Notes: generated by a model not told the origin, from the sequence alone. DNA of 64,000 nucleotides from Planctomycetota bacterium (GCA_003671025.1 QWPW01000001.1:62001-126000), one strand, 5' to 3'; positions 41,684-51,639 are shown, counted from the first letter of the stretch. Numbers and translations are program-made.

Positions 41684-42823
41684 TCAGCGCAACGCATCGA
41701 TGGTTGCCGTGGCAGCGGCACGCACGATTTCGCTTTCACTTTCGTCGAGTGCGATGGTGGCGCATCGCGCGCGCACGTTGAGCGCGAGCGTCGAGTCGCT
41801 GCGCGCAATCGATGCGAGTGCGAGCAACGCGTTGCGCTTCATCATTTCTAACGACGCGCGTTTGAGTGCACTCGAGACGACGAGACGCGCGCGATCGCTC
41901 TCGCTCCAACCGAGCACCTCGAGCAAGTCGACCGAGTCCAAGCGCGGCGCGTGAACAGCGTTGATTCCCGCACGCTTTGACGCACGCGTCGGCTGCGCAT
42001 GGGGACACACTTCCTGGCAGATGTCGCAGCCGAACCACCAATCGCCGGTGATTCCGAAGTACTCCGAGTCAATCGCGCCGCGATGCTCGATGGTGAGGTA
42101 GGCAGTACAGCGGCGCGCATCAACCGACCATGGTGTGATCGCCTTTGTTGGACAAGCATCGATGCAGCGTGTGCACGAACCGCACAGATCAAGCGGCGCG
42201 CGTGTGGAAGATGATTCGTCGCGTGCGCGAATCATCGACGCAGTCTCATCAATCGCACTCGACGCGTTTGTGCGCGGCGCTTCATCGCTCGCGGCAATGT
42301 CCGCGTCGGTGATGATCTCGCCGAGCATGAACCAACTTCCCATCGCGGGTCGAATGAGCAGCGTGTGTTTCCCAATCGCGCCGAGCAACGCGCGCGCCGC
42401 TTGCTCGCGCTCGAGAATCGGATGAATGTCGCCCGTGAGTCGGGTTTGCGCATCGGGCACACACGCGCGAATGAACCGTCCGAGTTTGCGCAATCGATCG
42501 CGAATCAGATCGTGATAGTCCTTGCCTCGCGCGTAACGAGCGATGCGTCCGCGCGCGCCAGGTTCGATGCAGTCGGGCCGTCCATCGTGATATCGATCCG
42601 CCACCGCGATCACGCTGCGCGCGTTGCGCAACATGGTGCGCACATCAACGCGTTCCTCAACGCAGTCGGCAAGCCAATCCATCTCGCCGTGCTTGCCTTG
42701 CGCAATCCAACGGCGCAGCGCATCACCATGGCTCGACGGCGACGCGCGCGCGACGCCTACGAGCGCGAAGCCGAGCTCATGCGCTTTCGCTTCGATCTTG
42801 GTGCGGAGTTCAACGCGATCCAT
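41684..42823 (-). CDS. queG: Epoxyqueuosine reductase QueG
   Basis: A 379-residue cobalamin- and Fe-S-dependent enzyme, the last step of queuosine synthesis on tRNA. It has two 4Fe-4S motifs: CGSCTRCIDACP and CDICQEVCP, together with ARGKDYHDLIRDRL and YLTIEHRG. The C-terminal 60 residues resemble a HEAT-like helical pair. An insertion around residues 180-210 is richer in Ser/Asp than in E. coli QueG. It is convergent with hpnE. Confidence 0.94.
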   Translation of the reverse strand: MDRVELRTKIEAKAHELGFALVGVARASPSSHGDALRRWIAQGKHGEMDWLADCVEERVDVRTMLRNARSVIAVADRYHDGRPDCIEPGARGRIARYARGKDYHDLIRDRLRKLGRFIRACVPDAQTRLTGDIHPILEREQAARALLGAIGKHTLLIRPAMGSWFMLGEIITDADIAASDEAPRTNASSAIDETASMIRARDESSSTRAPLDLCGSCTRCIDACPTKAITPWSVDARRCTAYLTIEHRGAIDSEYFGITGDWWFGCDICQEVCPHAQPTRASKRAGINAVHAPRLDSVDLLEVLGWSESDRARLVVSSALKRASLEMMKRNALLALASIARSDSTLALNVRARCATIALDESESEIVRAAATATIDALR

Positions 42824-42870
42824 CAGTGTTCATCGCTGGGACTCACCACTTGGGACTCATCGCTCTTGAC

Positions 42871-43278
42871 TCATCCATTGAGCGCCTTGGAATAAATCTG
42901 TCCAATGGCGCCGACCACGCCCAAGAGAAAGAACGCAATCGGCGGGAGCAGCAGAAGGGTCGAAAGAGTCATCCACAGAAAGGGGCGTTTTGTGCCGCGA
43001 AACAGCGGGACACACGCCCACACTGCCGGCAGTGAGAGGAGCAACACCAACCACGGCGCGCGAAAATACCAGTCGGCGATTCCTGAGGGGGTCACGCGGT
43101 TTTCTCGCAGCACGGGCGCGAGAGTCGCCGCCACAAACCATGCGGCGAGTCCCATCACTGCGACGGTGACGAGCAACATGATGGCCTTCACGCGACCGAC
43201 GGTCTTCCATCCTGTGCCTGTGACAACTCCGGCGACGGGAGCGCGTGGCGGTGGAGGTGGTGGTGGCAGCATGCTCAT
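42871..43278 (-). CDS. Small integral membrane protein, unknown function
   Basis: A 135-residue protein. It begins MSMLPPPPPPPRAP, a run of seven prolines, then three TM helices (MLLVTVAVMGLAAWFVA, WLVLLLSLPAVWACVPLF, TLLLLPPIAFFLLGVVGA). No family is recognised. ATG 43278 is chosen; the frame remains open to 43338 across the upstream terminator. It lies 47 bases upstream of queG on the same strand and may be co-transcribed. Confidence 0.65.
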   Translation of the reverse strand: MSMLPPPPPPPRAPVAGVVTGTGWKTVGRVKAIMLLVTVAVMGLAAWFVAATLAPVLRENRVTPSGIADWYFRAPWLVLLLSLPAVWACVPLFRGTKRPFLWMTLSTLLLLPPIAFFLLGVVGAIGQIYSKALNG

Positions 43279-43296
43279 GCACGCAGCGTAGAAAGA

Positions 43297-43324
43297 AACA
43301 GCCCCGACGATGTGCGGGGCTGTT
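43297..43324 (-). terminator. Intrinsic terminator after the large lipoprotein gene
   Basis: The arms AACAGCCCCG and CGGGGCTGTT (10 bp) enclose an 8-base loop. On the minus strand the hairpin is followed by TCTTTC, so it fits termination of the lipoprotein gene ending at 43400. Confidence 0.8.
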
Positions 43325-43399
43325 CGGGGTTCATTCACGAGTCACTGATTGTGCGCTGAACGATTGTGTCGCGTTCGAATGCTCGCGACTCGAATCGTC

Positions 43400-45415
43400 T
43401 CAGCGACGGCGCGGCGGGCCACCGAGTGCACCAGCCGCACCTGCAGCCATCATCTCTTGCAGCGCAGCCTGCGCTTCTTCAACCGTCGCGAATTCATCCG
43501 CGGCGATGCGCGCGGCAACTTCGGTCGCCGCCTTCTTCATCGAGCCCATCATTGGGCCCATCATCATGCTCATCATCGGTGCCATCTGATCGATCTGTTC
43601 ATCGGTCATTCCACTCGCGCGCATCGCTTCGCTCATGTCTATGGCCCAACCGTTGGCGCCCTTGACGAAGGTGATTTCGGTGCCGCCCTCAGCGCCGTAG
43701 ACCGCACGCGTGCCGTCGTTGGAGCGCTGCGTGAGATTGCCCAAACTCGACACATCAAGAGCGCCCATGCCGCCTGCCATCGAGCCGAGTGATGCGGAGC
43801 CAAACTTCTCGATCATCGCATCAGAGACGGGCTTCATCGCGGTCATCATCGAGCCAACCATGGACTTCATTGCTTTGCCGATGGGCGTGGAATCGTCGAT
43901 TGCTCCAACAAAGAGAGCGGCGGCTGCGCTGGGATCTCCGCTGAGCGCAGCGAGTTTCGCGACGAAGGCATCCGGATCAGCGATCCCTGTGTTGCTTTCA
44001 CCAGAGCTTGATCGTCCGCTCGAGGCGCCCGCGCCGATCGCCTTCGCGGCAGCTGGTTTCTTCACTTCCACAACTGCGACCGGAGTCATCAGCTTGTCGA
44101 CGGTGAGGCCATCGGCAACTTTCTTCACGCCGTCGATGTAGGTCTTGAGTCCAGCGAGCGCGGGGTCTTCGCCGAGATTGGCAAACTGATCCGCGGCAGT
44201 CGTCGCCTTCTCTTTGAACGCGGTGATCACTGCTTCTGCCTCAGTGCGCACTGTCGCGAGCGCGGCGGCGTTGTCCGCGACGCTTTCCATTCCCAGCATG
44301 CGTCCTTGCGCGCCGAGTCCAGCGATTTGCGTGGAGAGAAGACGCAACTCTTCGATCATGAGTGTGTTGGCCAGCGCGGCGGAGTCCGCACCGGAACCGC
44401 CAGCACCTGCGCTTGCGCTGCTGAAGTCGGCGATCGCACCTTCGTAGGCACTCTTGAGTGCGCCCGCGCGCTCATCATCAATGGCCTTGAGCAGACTCTG
44501 CGCATTGCGACGAAGTTCATTCGCCATCTCGCGGCTCTTGCCCGATTGACCTTTGATGTCCGCGTCAAACGTTCCGAGGAATTCGATGGCGTTGGTTGCC
44601 GCAGCCTGCGTGTTCTGCGCGGCGGTGAGTCGCGCGGAGGCGTATTCGCCTTGCGAAACAACTTGATCCGCGACGATGGTGTCGTTCTCAACCGAGGTCT
44701 GCAGCGTGCGTGCATCCGACTGAATGAGCGCGGCTTCTTCGACAAACGCAAGCCCAGCCGCGGGAGTGGATTCGCGCGCCTTGCGAGCGAGCAGAGCCGA
44801 CTCTTGATTCAACTGCGAGAGACGCGCCGATCCTTCAGCGATGCGCTGCGCCAGTTGCGCCGCAGGAACTTCGATCTGTCGAACTTCTTCTTGGAACGCG
44901 CGCATATCCGCGGCGCTGGCGGCTTTGACCTCGCGCGCGTCATCGGTGGAACTCGAGAGATTGAGATCCTCGCCCGCTTGCGCCACTGCATCGAGATCGG
45001 CAGCGAGGCTGCTCGCGTTGATCGCGAGGTCGCGCACAATTTCTTGTCCCGACTCAAGCCATGCGGCGCGAGCAAGCGCGATCGAACCAGTGGTGCGACT
45101 GATGCTCGCGGCCAACGCGCGTGCGCTCTCTTCTTGTGACGCGGTGCCGCCAGAAAGTCCGCGCGCGCGATTGCCTAATGCGCGCAACGCAGTCAGCGCT
45201 TCATCGCTGGGCGCAGTCGAGAGCATCGCCGGGTCGCCACCAACGGCCGCGACATATCCCGCGCTCACTTCGTCGAGTTGCTTCTGAAACTTCGCTTGCT
45301 TGTCGAGTTCGGGATCAACGCATCCGCTCAGCAGCGTCGCGGCCATGCAACTTGAGAGCACGACGGCGATGTGAAACACAGGACGAAACGCGAAGCGGGG
45401 CGACAGGTTCGACAT
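43400..45415 (-). CDS. Large helical lipoprotein of unknown function
   Basis: A 671-residue lipoprotein: signal peptide to LLSGC lipobox, then VDPELDKQAKF. The body is almost wholly alpha-helical, Ala/Glu/Gln/Ser-rich, with long stretches that would form coiled coils (residues about 60-420). A Met-rich segment (residues about 620-650, MAPMMSMMMGPMMGSM) precedes a helical tail ending GGPPRRR. No family is recognised. The start ATG 45415 gives the signal peptide; the frame continues upstream. A terminator follows. Confidence 0.75.
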   Translation of the reverse strand: MSNLSPRFAFRPVFHIAVVLSSCMAATLLSGCVDPELDKQAKFQKQLDEVSAGYVAAVGGDPAMLSTAPSDEALTALRALGNRARGLSGGTASQEESARALAASISRTTGSIALARAAWLESGQEIVRDLAINASSLAADLDAVAQAGEDLNLSSSTDDAREVKAASAADMRAFQEEVRQIEVPAAQLAQRIAEGSARLSQLNQESALLARKARESTPAAGLAFVEEAALIQSDARTLQTSVENDTIVADQVVSQGEYASARLTAAQNTQAAATNAIEFLGTFDADIKGQSGKSREMANELRRNAQSLLKAIDDERAGALKSAYEGAIADFSSASAGAGGSGADSAALANTLMIEELRLLSTQIAGLGAQGRMLGMESVADNAAALATVRTEAEAVITAFKEKATTAADQFANLGEDPALAGLKTYIDGVKKVADGLTVDKLMTPVAVVEVKKPAAAKAIGAGASSGRSSSGESNTGIADPDAFVAKLAALSGDPSAAAALFVGAIDDSTPIGKAMKSMVGSMMTAMKPVSDAMIEKFGSASLGSMAGGMGALDVSSLGNLTQRSNDGTRAVYGAEGGTEITFVKGANGWAIDMSEAMRASGMTDEQIDQMAPMMSMMMGPMMGSMKKAATEVAARIAADEFATVEEAQAALQEMMAAGAAGALGGPPRRR

Positions 45416-45699
45416 AAGGACGATTCCGAAGGTGCGGCCATTGCAGCCGCGCGTTGCAAGCGAATAGATGAACCGCGGCAGGGGTCCTGACGGGGGTGTG
45501 GGAGTGTAACGAAGGACGCGCTGTTCGCGGGTGCGGCGCACGACAGCGCGGGGTGCCGCTCACGTGAAATTTCATATGCGCGGAGGATGTTCACGTGGTC
45601 GCATCGAGGCGTTGAACGCAGTTGTCACGGAGGCGAGTGGCTCGCGATCAAACGAACGTACCAACCAACGCGTGCGTCACCCACATGCGCTGAATTCAT

Positions 45700-45722
45700 G
45701 GCAAAAAGCAGTGCTTTGCGCC
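45700..45722 (-). terminator. Hairpin just after the CX4CH protein gene
   Basis: On the minus strand GGCGCAAAGC and GCTTTTTGCC pair over ten positions (one mismatch, one G-T) around a 3-base loop, starting five bases after the stop codon. It has no T-run after the stem, so it is a weaker terminator candidate. Confidence 0.4.
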
Positions 45723-45726
45723 GTTC

Positions 45727-47289
45727 TCAGCGATCAGGACCAGTCTGGTCGACTTGATCTGGCGACTTGAGCGCGGGCGGTTCATACTCGATGGGATAGC
45801 CGCCTGCAGGCACGCGCATCGAACGAACCCAGTCGATGAAATCTTCTTGCAGCGAGCGACGATTGCGGTGGAGCACAGGCTCCCAACCGCGCACATCAGG
45901 ATGCGGCCGTCGTGCTTCGCTGCGCGGCAGGGCGTACTGGTAAATCAGACTGTCGGTGGGCTTGTCGAAATCAATGAGCGGCAGTGTGTCGATCGATGTG
46001 CGCAACAGAATGAGCAGATTGGTGTAGCGCACGTTGTCGTCTTTGGCGTTGCGATTGTGGAGAAACAATCGACCCGCGTCGGCGCCGCCATGGCAACGAC
46101 TCGTTGCACAGTTGCCGATGAGCCACGCGTTGTGCACGCGTTGGCGAAAGGTGTTGAGTCCGCGCGGTTCGCCGAGCACTTCGACTTCGCCATACAGCTC
46201 GCGCGCTTTGAGCGCAAAGAGTGTGCGTACCAATTCCGCGGGATCCTTCGAGAAGAACGCGGTTTTCTCCGAAGTCTGCGAGGGGATCAGCGCGCTGTCG
46301 GCGTACTTCTCGAGCATCTTGCGAATGGTGCTCTCAGGAATCTGCATCCGCGGCGGATCCGAGAGATCGAGTTCGTACACGCGAATGAGATTGACTTCGG
46401 AGTCGGTGAGCAACTTCGATGGAAGTTGATCGCGCAATCCAGGCGCGCCGCTGGGATCGTCGCTCTCCACGCGTTCAATATTTTCCGCGGGCTCTTCGAG
46501 CGGAGTCATCAGTGCGAGCTGCGCATTGATTTCGACGAGAAGTTTTTTCGCCTCGAAATGATTAGTCGCCTCGAGCAAACTCTCCAACTCGGTCTTGGCC
46601 TCGACATACATCTTTTTGTTGTAGAGCCAAAACGCCATGGTGAATCGCGCGGCGTATTGATCGGGCTCGATCGACGCGCGAAAGCGCAGATAGAGCTCCT
46701 TATCGGTGGGATAGGCGCGCACTTCGTTGACTGCGGCGCGGGCGTATTTCGTGCGGATTCCGTCGATTTCGAGCGTGACCTCTTCGTAGCCATCTTCGAT
46801 GAGCGAAGCCACGATCACGCGTCCATCGTTGAACACCGCGCGCACGCGTCGTCCCTCTGGACCTTCGAGCAAGTAGCAAACCGAGATCACGCGCGCCTTG
46901 GCGAAACTGCGCACGCGCGCCTTGCCGTCACGCAGCACGATGACTTCATCGGTTTCACTTTCGATCACGCCCGCGGCGGTGGTGAAGCGATCGATGATGA
47001 TGTACGCGCGCTTATGAACTTCGGCGACGGGCGCATCGATGCTCATCTTTTCGGTGGTGGGCTTGTCCGTACTCTGCGTGTCCGCGGTCGTCGTCGACGC
47101 GGGCACAGGCGTGTCGGTTGGCGCGAGCGGTGGAGCAAGCGGTGGTGCAAGCGGTGGTGCAAGCACTGGTGTAATCGGCGGCGTCGTTGACGCAGGAGTC
47201 ACCGTTGGAATCGGCGTTGCTGCGGGGCTCGTCGCCGGAACTGGTGGCTCACACCAAAGAAGGAGTGCTGCAAAGATCGCCAAGTGCAT
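45727..47289 (-). CDS. Secreted protein with Pro-rich linker and CX4CH motif, unknown function
   Basis: A 520-residue exported protein. The N-terminus MHLAIFAALLLWCEPPVPA is a signal sequence, possibly a lipoprotein signal (LLLWC). A Pro/Ala/Thr linker follows, with four LAPP repeats coded by a 12-bp DNA repeat near 47125-47170. The middle has beta-rich sequence with VIVLRDGKARVRSFAKA, then a TPR-like helical pair. Near residues 392-398 is NCATSRCHGG, a CX4CH site that might bind heme. No oxidoreductase family is recognised otherwise. Confidence 0.72.
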   Translation of the reverse strand: MHLAIFAALLLWCEPPVPATSPAATPIPTVTPASTTPPITPVLAPPLAPPLAPPLAPTDTPVPASTTTADTQSTDKPTTEKMSIDAPVAEVHKRAYIIIDRFTTAAGVIESETDEVIVLRDGKARVRSFAKARVISVCYLLEGPEGRRVRAVFNDGRVIVASLIEDGYEEVTLEIDGIRTKYARAAVNEVRAYPTDKELYLRFRASIEPDQYAARFTMAFWLYNKKMYVEAKTELESLLEATNHFEAKKLLVEINAQLALMTPLEEPAENIERVESDDPSGAPGLRDQLPSKLLTDSEVNLIRVYELDLSDPPRMQIPESTIRKMLEKYADSALIPSQTSEKTAFFSKDPAELVRTLFALKARELYGEVEVLGEPRGLNTFRQRVHNAWLIGNCATSRCHGGADAGRLFLHNRNAKDDNVRYTNLLILLRTSIDTLPLIDFDKPTDSLIYQYALPRSEARRPHPDVRGWEPVLHRNRRSLQEDFIDWVRSMRVPAGGYPIEYEPPALKSPDQVDQTGPDR

Positions 47290-47468
47290 GAAGCGCCATC
47301 GTACGGCGACTTGCGTGTTTCGAAAGCACACTTGCGCGAGACTTCTCATTCATATGCCTTGGCAACGACGCACCGCTCGCCCTTGCGTGGTAGTTTTCGG
47401 GCCATGCAGTGCCGATTTGCGAGCGCAATCGCAAGGCCAAGCGGGTTCAGCTTTCTAGGAGTTGCTCA

Positions 47469-48461
47469 ATGAAACTAGGTGTCATGGCCGCGCTCTTCTC
47501 TGGGCGCAAACTCGAAGATGTCGCGGCCTACTGCGCGGAAATTCGACTCGACGCCATCGAGTTGCCCGTCGGCGCCTATCCGGGCAAACCGTTTTTTGAT
47601 CCCGCGAAAGTGCTTGCTTCTAAGAAGGAGCAGGATCGCATCAAAGGAATTCTGAAGGACCACGGACTCGCGCTCTCAGGACTCGCCGTGCATGGAAATC
47701 CGGTGCATCCCGACAAGAAGCACGCGACCAATGATCACCGCGATTTCGTAAACGCAGTCAAACTCGCGCCGCTCTTAGGCACCGATGTGGTGATCACATT
47801 TTCCGGTTGCCCTGGTGGATCGAAACTCGACAAGACTCCAAACTGGGTCACGTGCGCGTGGCCCAATGACTACCGCGCGATTCTCGATTACCAGTGGAAG
47901 CAAGTGCTCGTTCCCTACTGGTCGACGCAAGCGCGTCTGTGCGCAACGCATGGCGTGAAGGTCGCGTGGGAAGCACATCCAGGCTTCTGTGTCTACAACC
48001 CCGACACGCTCATTCGCTTGAGTGAGCAGTCGATGAAAGTGTCAGGACTCAAGGGAAAACCCATCCTTGGCGCCAATCTCGATCCATCGCATTTCTTCTG
48101 GCAAGGCATCGATCCAGTGGAGGCCGCGCGAGTTCTCGGTGAAGCGGGTCTGCTGTTTTACGTTCACGCGAAAGACACCGAACTGCACACGCATGAGGGT
48201 CGCGTCAATGGTTACAACGACGCGCGTTCGTATGGTGATCTCAAGAATCGCGCGTGGAGTTTCCGCACCTGTGGCTACGGCCACGGACATGAATTCTGGA
48301 AGCCGTTCGTGTCGATGCTGCGCCGTCACGGCTACGACCATGTGTTGTCGATCGAGCACGAAGACGCACTCATGTCCGTCGAAGAAGGACTCGAGCGCGC
48401 GGCCGCGTTCCTCGCCGAAGCAATCATCGTCGAGCCCGCGGCCAAGCCGTGGTGGTGTTGA
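47469..48461 (+). CDS. Sugar phosphate isomerase/epimerase-type TIM-barrel protein
   Basis: A 330-residue member of the AP-endonuclease-2/xylose-isomerase-like superfamily. It has the start MKLGVMAALFSG, IELPVGAYPG, the metal-binding acids in VAWEAHPGF, NLDPSHFFWQGID, FYVHAKDTE and LSIEHEDALM. Enzymes of this fold isomerise sugars or cleave AP sites; the sequence looks like the sugar type. The AGGAG at 47457-47461 sets the start. The upstream gene is divergent and a strong terminator follows. Confidence 0.9.
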   Translation: MKLGVMAALFSGRKLEDVAAYCAEIRLDAIELPVGAYPGKPFFDPAKVLASKKEQDRIKGILKDHGLALSGLAVHGNPVHPDKKHATNDHRDFVNAVKLAPLLGTDVVITFSGCPGGSKLDKTPNWVTCAWPNDYRAILDYQWKQVLVPYWSTQARLCATHGVKVAWEAHPGFCVYNPDTLIRLSEQSMKVSGLKGKPILGANLDPSHFFWQGIDPVEAARVLGEAGLLFYVHAKDTELHTHEGRVNGYNDARSYGDLKNRAWSFRTCGYGHGHEFWKPFVSMLRRHGYDHVLSIEHEDALMSVEEGLERAAAFLAEAIIVEPAAKPWWC

Positions 48462-48515
48462 CGCGACGATGTTGAGGCTTATCTTGCGGCCTATCTTGCT
48501 GCTTTGAGTTGAATA

Positions 48516-48562
48516 CAAAACACGAGCGCGTTCGCTGCATAAGCGAACGCGCTCGTGTTTTG
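48516..48562. terminator. Bidirectional terminator, perfect 21-bp stem
   Basis: Arms at 48516-48536 and 48542-48562 are fully complementary around a 5-base loop, with A-rich and T-rich ends on the two sides. It separates the TIM-barrel gene from the convergent glutamate dehydrogenase gene. Confidence 0.95.
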
Positions 48563-48592
48563 ATGGCTGTTCATCTTCAGCCGCGCGTGTCG

Positions 48593-51532
48593 TTAGTTCA
48601 ATCCCGCGCGCGCTCCGCCGCGTTCGAGCAGCAGTGCGATGTGTTCCTTGTCCGCGAGGTTCGAGGCGCGCACTTGCGCCACCACCGCGCGGTTGGTGAT
48701 ATCACTCTTCATGTAGCGGCGCGCGAGATCCGCCACTTCGACGGGCGAGCAACCCTCGAAGAAATCCATGCCTTCGCGATAGGCGATCGCGCTGGCGAGT
48801 CGGTTGGCGATGATCCACGTTTGATAGGACTGCGGCAGCGATTTCCACACGCGATCGCCCGCGAAATCGAAGAGCACTTTCGGAAGGTGATCGCGAATCA
48901 TTTGATTCGCCAACGCGCGATCCTCGCTCGACCATGTCGTCACGCCCGCCGCAATCGCCGCCGCGCTGGTGTTGATGACCTTGGAGAGTTCGACCGACAA
49001 TTTCGGCAGCGACACATCGGGATGCGCTTTGGCCGCGCGCATGAGGAACATCGCTTCGACGCGCGCGAGTTCGCGCAAACGCTCGAGCACTTGCTCGACA
49101 TACACCGACTTGATCGCGAGGAACTCATCGTCCGAGAGAACCATGCACGCGCTGATTTCATAGCTCGAGCAAATCACGCCGCACTTGTTGGCCGACGAAT
49201 CTTTGATGATGGTCACGCCCTTCTTGCACAGCTCTTCGCGCGCTTTCGCGGTGAGGAAGAGATTCGCGCCTTCGGAAATCACCTTGGCGCTGGGCGTTCC
49301 ATCCGCTTGGAGAAACTCCTGCCAATTGCCTTCATGAATCGTGGCGGGGCGACCGCCGCCGGGAACGAACGCATCCGCGACAAGACGATTGTGCATCGTG
49401 TTGCGCAGGTGCGCGCCTTCGGGTGATTCGACGGGCGTGACCCGCCCCTTCGCTGAAAGTTTTTTGGGATCAAACGAGGCGATGGGCAAGCCCTCGTAGA
49501 ACAAGCGCAAGAGTTCGGCATGGTTGAGTCCCGCAGGATCTTCGCCGCAACCCGATCCATCCGCGACACCAATGATCACCGCGTTGGCGCCGTAATCACG
49601 CTCGAGAATGCTCATCATGTTGCCCGCGACATCGCCGTCAGGACCACCAGTGAGTTTGATGGTGAACGGTTGCGTGCGCGGATTGATTCCTCGCGCCAAC
49701 AACGCGATCTCGAGGAACACATTGACGCCTTCGCTGGTGACGCCGTAGACCTTGTGATTGATTCCCGCGTTGGGCTTGGAACTCATGAACGCGGTGGGCA
49801 TCGAGTAGCCGCGACGACGCGCGCGATCGACAATCCATTCGATGTGCGCGGGCGTGATGTTCTCATCAGGGCCGAGATAGATGAGTTCTTCGCGGCCGAA
49901 GCGATCGACCACCAGCTTCTTCACCTCGGGCACTTGAACGATGAGATCAAGGATCGAATTGACGAACGCTTTCATGCAACGATCGACGGTCGCGCCTGGC
50001 TCGAGCAAGATTGCCGCTTTCGCTCCGCCCTCAGGGATGTCCTTGTTTTTCAGCTGTTGCGCCCACGAGAGGCCGTAGACCTCATCGAAGAGTCGCTCAC
50101 TTTCGCGCGCGTGTTGCGCCGCATTCGTCGTGCGAATGACGCGCAATCCACCACGCGCAATGTCTTGAAAGCGATTGTGGAACCCATCGAATCCGCGACC
50201 GTGGACGAAGAATGTTGCGTAGGGTTTTTCTGGTCGATCCGCGTTGGCCAGATACGAAGGGTCGATGCGCAAGCACAGGGCGAATCGATCGGGCAAGAAG
50301 AAATTCGTTCGCAAGGTGGCACACACGCCATCCAACATCTTGTTCAACACGACGCGAGGCATCTCGCTCGGTTGACGGGCGATGCTGGCCGCGACATTGG
50401 CGCGAGCAGCTTCAAAGGCCGCGTCACTCAATGGGTTCGCGGGATCAAAGCGCATGATCAACAACTCGGCGATGGCGCCCGACACTTGAATGGACTCTTC
50501 GGCAAACGATTGGATGCGCTCGCGTGTCCACAAGAAATGATTCTGCGGCGCGAGCACTTGGTGCGCGAGATTGCACAACGCGAGAATCGCTTCGGCGCGA
50601 TCAATCGAGAGATGGGTATTGCGTGCCGAAATTTCCAACGCGCGATCATCGACCCACTTGATGCGACGCAAGTCGCGCACCACCGCGGCCCAAGCATCGC
50701 TCTTAGGCGAAATCGCCTTTCCATCGGGGCCTTGCACCACAAAGCCAACAAAGGTGACCGAGCTGGACTTTCCGTCGCGCACGATGTCGAGATAGGCGCG
50801 CTGAATCGAGATCGAGTGACGCGCGAGAATCTTCGCGGTGCGCTCGAGCATGGTGCGCGTGCGCGCGTTTTCCACCACCACCACGATGCGACTCATGTTC
50901 TCGTGCGTTTCCGCTTCGAGTTCAATGATGGTGCCATCGGTTCCGGTCACACGGCTAAAGAGATTCCAATGCGCGGCGACACGCAGCGGGGTGCAGGTGA
51001 GCACATATTCGGCGCTGCAGCCCGCGAAATACGCAGAAATTTGATCGGGAGTCCAGTCGAGTTTGCACTCTTGCGCATAGCGAATGGTCTCGGTGAGTTT
51101 GGCGGATTGCCGCGGATCGCGACTGTCAAATGGTTCAGGATCGTCAAACACAAATGTGTCGAGCACCAAATTGCCGTCGAGGCTCGAGTGAATCTTGGCC
51201 GCGCGCAACGAGCGATCCATGGGCAACTGCGCCACCAGTTCCGCGAGAATGCCTGCGTAGTTCGCGCCCTTGATCAGCGTGAGTTGCCGACCATCTTCGC
51301 TCTTGAGCATGAGGTCGATCGGTCGGCCCGATGCCTTCGCCGCGATGATCGCGCGCAGATGCGCCAACTGCGTCAGTCGATCCGTGTCCTGAAAGTACAT
51401 CGAAGGCATTTGCGCGATAAACCACGGAACCACGCTCTGGGCGGTGTCGCGAAAGCTGCTGGCAAGTTCATCGACGATGCGAGCGCAGTCGGGCGCGGAA
51501 TTGACCGACGGCGTGGATGGGGCAATAGTCAT
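48593..51532 (-). CDS. Large NAD-specific glutamate dehydrogenase
   Basis: A 979-residue oxidative-deamination enzyme of the large GDH class. The catalytic core is in the second half, with FDGFHNRFQDIARGGLRVI, the active-site lysine region KNKDIPEGGAKA, MSSKPNAGINHKVYGVTSEG and a nucleotide-binding GGPDGDVAGN. The first 400 residues are a regulatory-type N-terminal region including an ACT-like portion (ENARTRTMLERTAKIL). It converts glutamate to 2-oxoglutarate with NAD. The length lies between the yeast Gdh2 (115 kDa) and bacterial 180 kDa classes and is closer to the first. Divergent from ribF. Confidence 0.93.
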   Translation of the reverse strand: MTIAPSTPSVNSAPDCARIVDELASSFRDTAQSVVPWFIAQMPSMYFQDTDRLTQLAHLRAIIAAKASGRPIDLMLKSEDGRQLTLIKGANYAGILAELVAQLPMDRSLRAAKIHSSLDGNLVLDTFVFDDPEPFDSRDPRQSAKLTETIRYAQECKLDWTPDQISAYFAGCSAEYVLTCTPLRVAAHWNLFSRVTGTDGTIIELEAETHENMSRIVVVVENARTRTMLERTAKILARHSISIQRAYLDIVRDGKSSSVTFVGFVVQGPDGKAISPKSDAWAAVVRDLRRIKWVDDRALEISARNTHLSIDRAEAILALCNLAHQVLAPQNHFLWTRERIQSFAEESIQVSGAIAELLIMRFDPANPLSDAAFEAARANVAASIARQPSEMPRVVLNKMLDGVCATLRTNFFLPDRFALCLRIDPSYLANADRPEKPYATFFVHGRGFDGFHNRFQDIARGGLRVIRTTNAAQHARESERLFDEVYGLSWAQQLKNKDIPEGGAKAAILLEPGATVDRCMKAFVNSILDLIVQVPEVKKLVVDRFGREELIYLGPDENITPAHIEWIVDRARRRGYSMPTAFMSSKPNAGINHKVYGVTSEGVNVFLEIALLARGINPRTQPFTIKLTGGPDGDVAGNMMSILERDYGANAVIIGVADGSGCGEDPAGLNHAELLRLFYEGLPIASFDPKKLSAKGRVTPVESPEGAHLRNTMHNRLVADAFVPGGGRPATIHEGNWQEFLQADGTPSAKVISEGANLFLTAKAREELCKKGVTIIKDSSANKCGVICSSYEISACMVLSDDEFLAIKSVYVEQVLERLRELARVEAMFLMRAAKAHPDVSLPKLSVELSKVINTSAAAIAAGVTTWSSEDRALANQMIRDHLPKVLFDFAGDRVWKSLPQSYQTWIIANRLASAIAYREGMDFFEGCSPVEVADLARRYMKSDITNRAVVAQVRASNLADKEHIALLLERGGARAGLN

Positions 51533-51639
51533 TTCGTGTATGTTCCAAGTGTCGTGAAGTGAAGGGGGACAGCGTACCCCGACCGCGCGGTTGATACCTT
51601 ACTTGCCCAATTGCGCCGCACGCCGCGAACGCCGAAATC

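Noticed and set aside
45416-45699. Possible promoter or small gene upstream of the large lipoprotein
   Set aside because: No credible -35/-10 pair and no ORF with start signal; left as non-coding.
45754-47190. 478-residue plus-strand frame opposite the CX4CH protein
   Set aside because: Composition is that of an antisense shadow (repeated His/Arg/Asp); the minus-strand frame has a signal peptide and structured sequence.
49520-51562. 680-residue open frame on the plus strand opposite glutamate dehydrogenase
   Set aside because: It is a shadow of the strong gdh coding frame: Arg/His-rich, no motif, no start signal. High GC and codon bias keep the antisense frame open.
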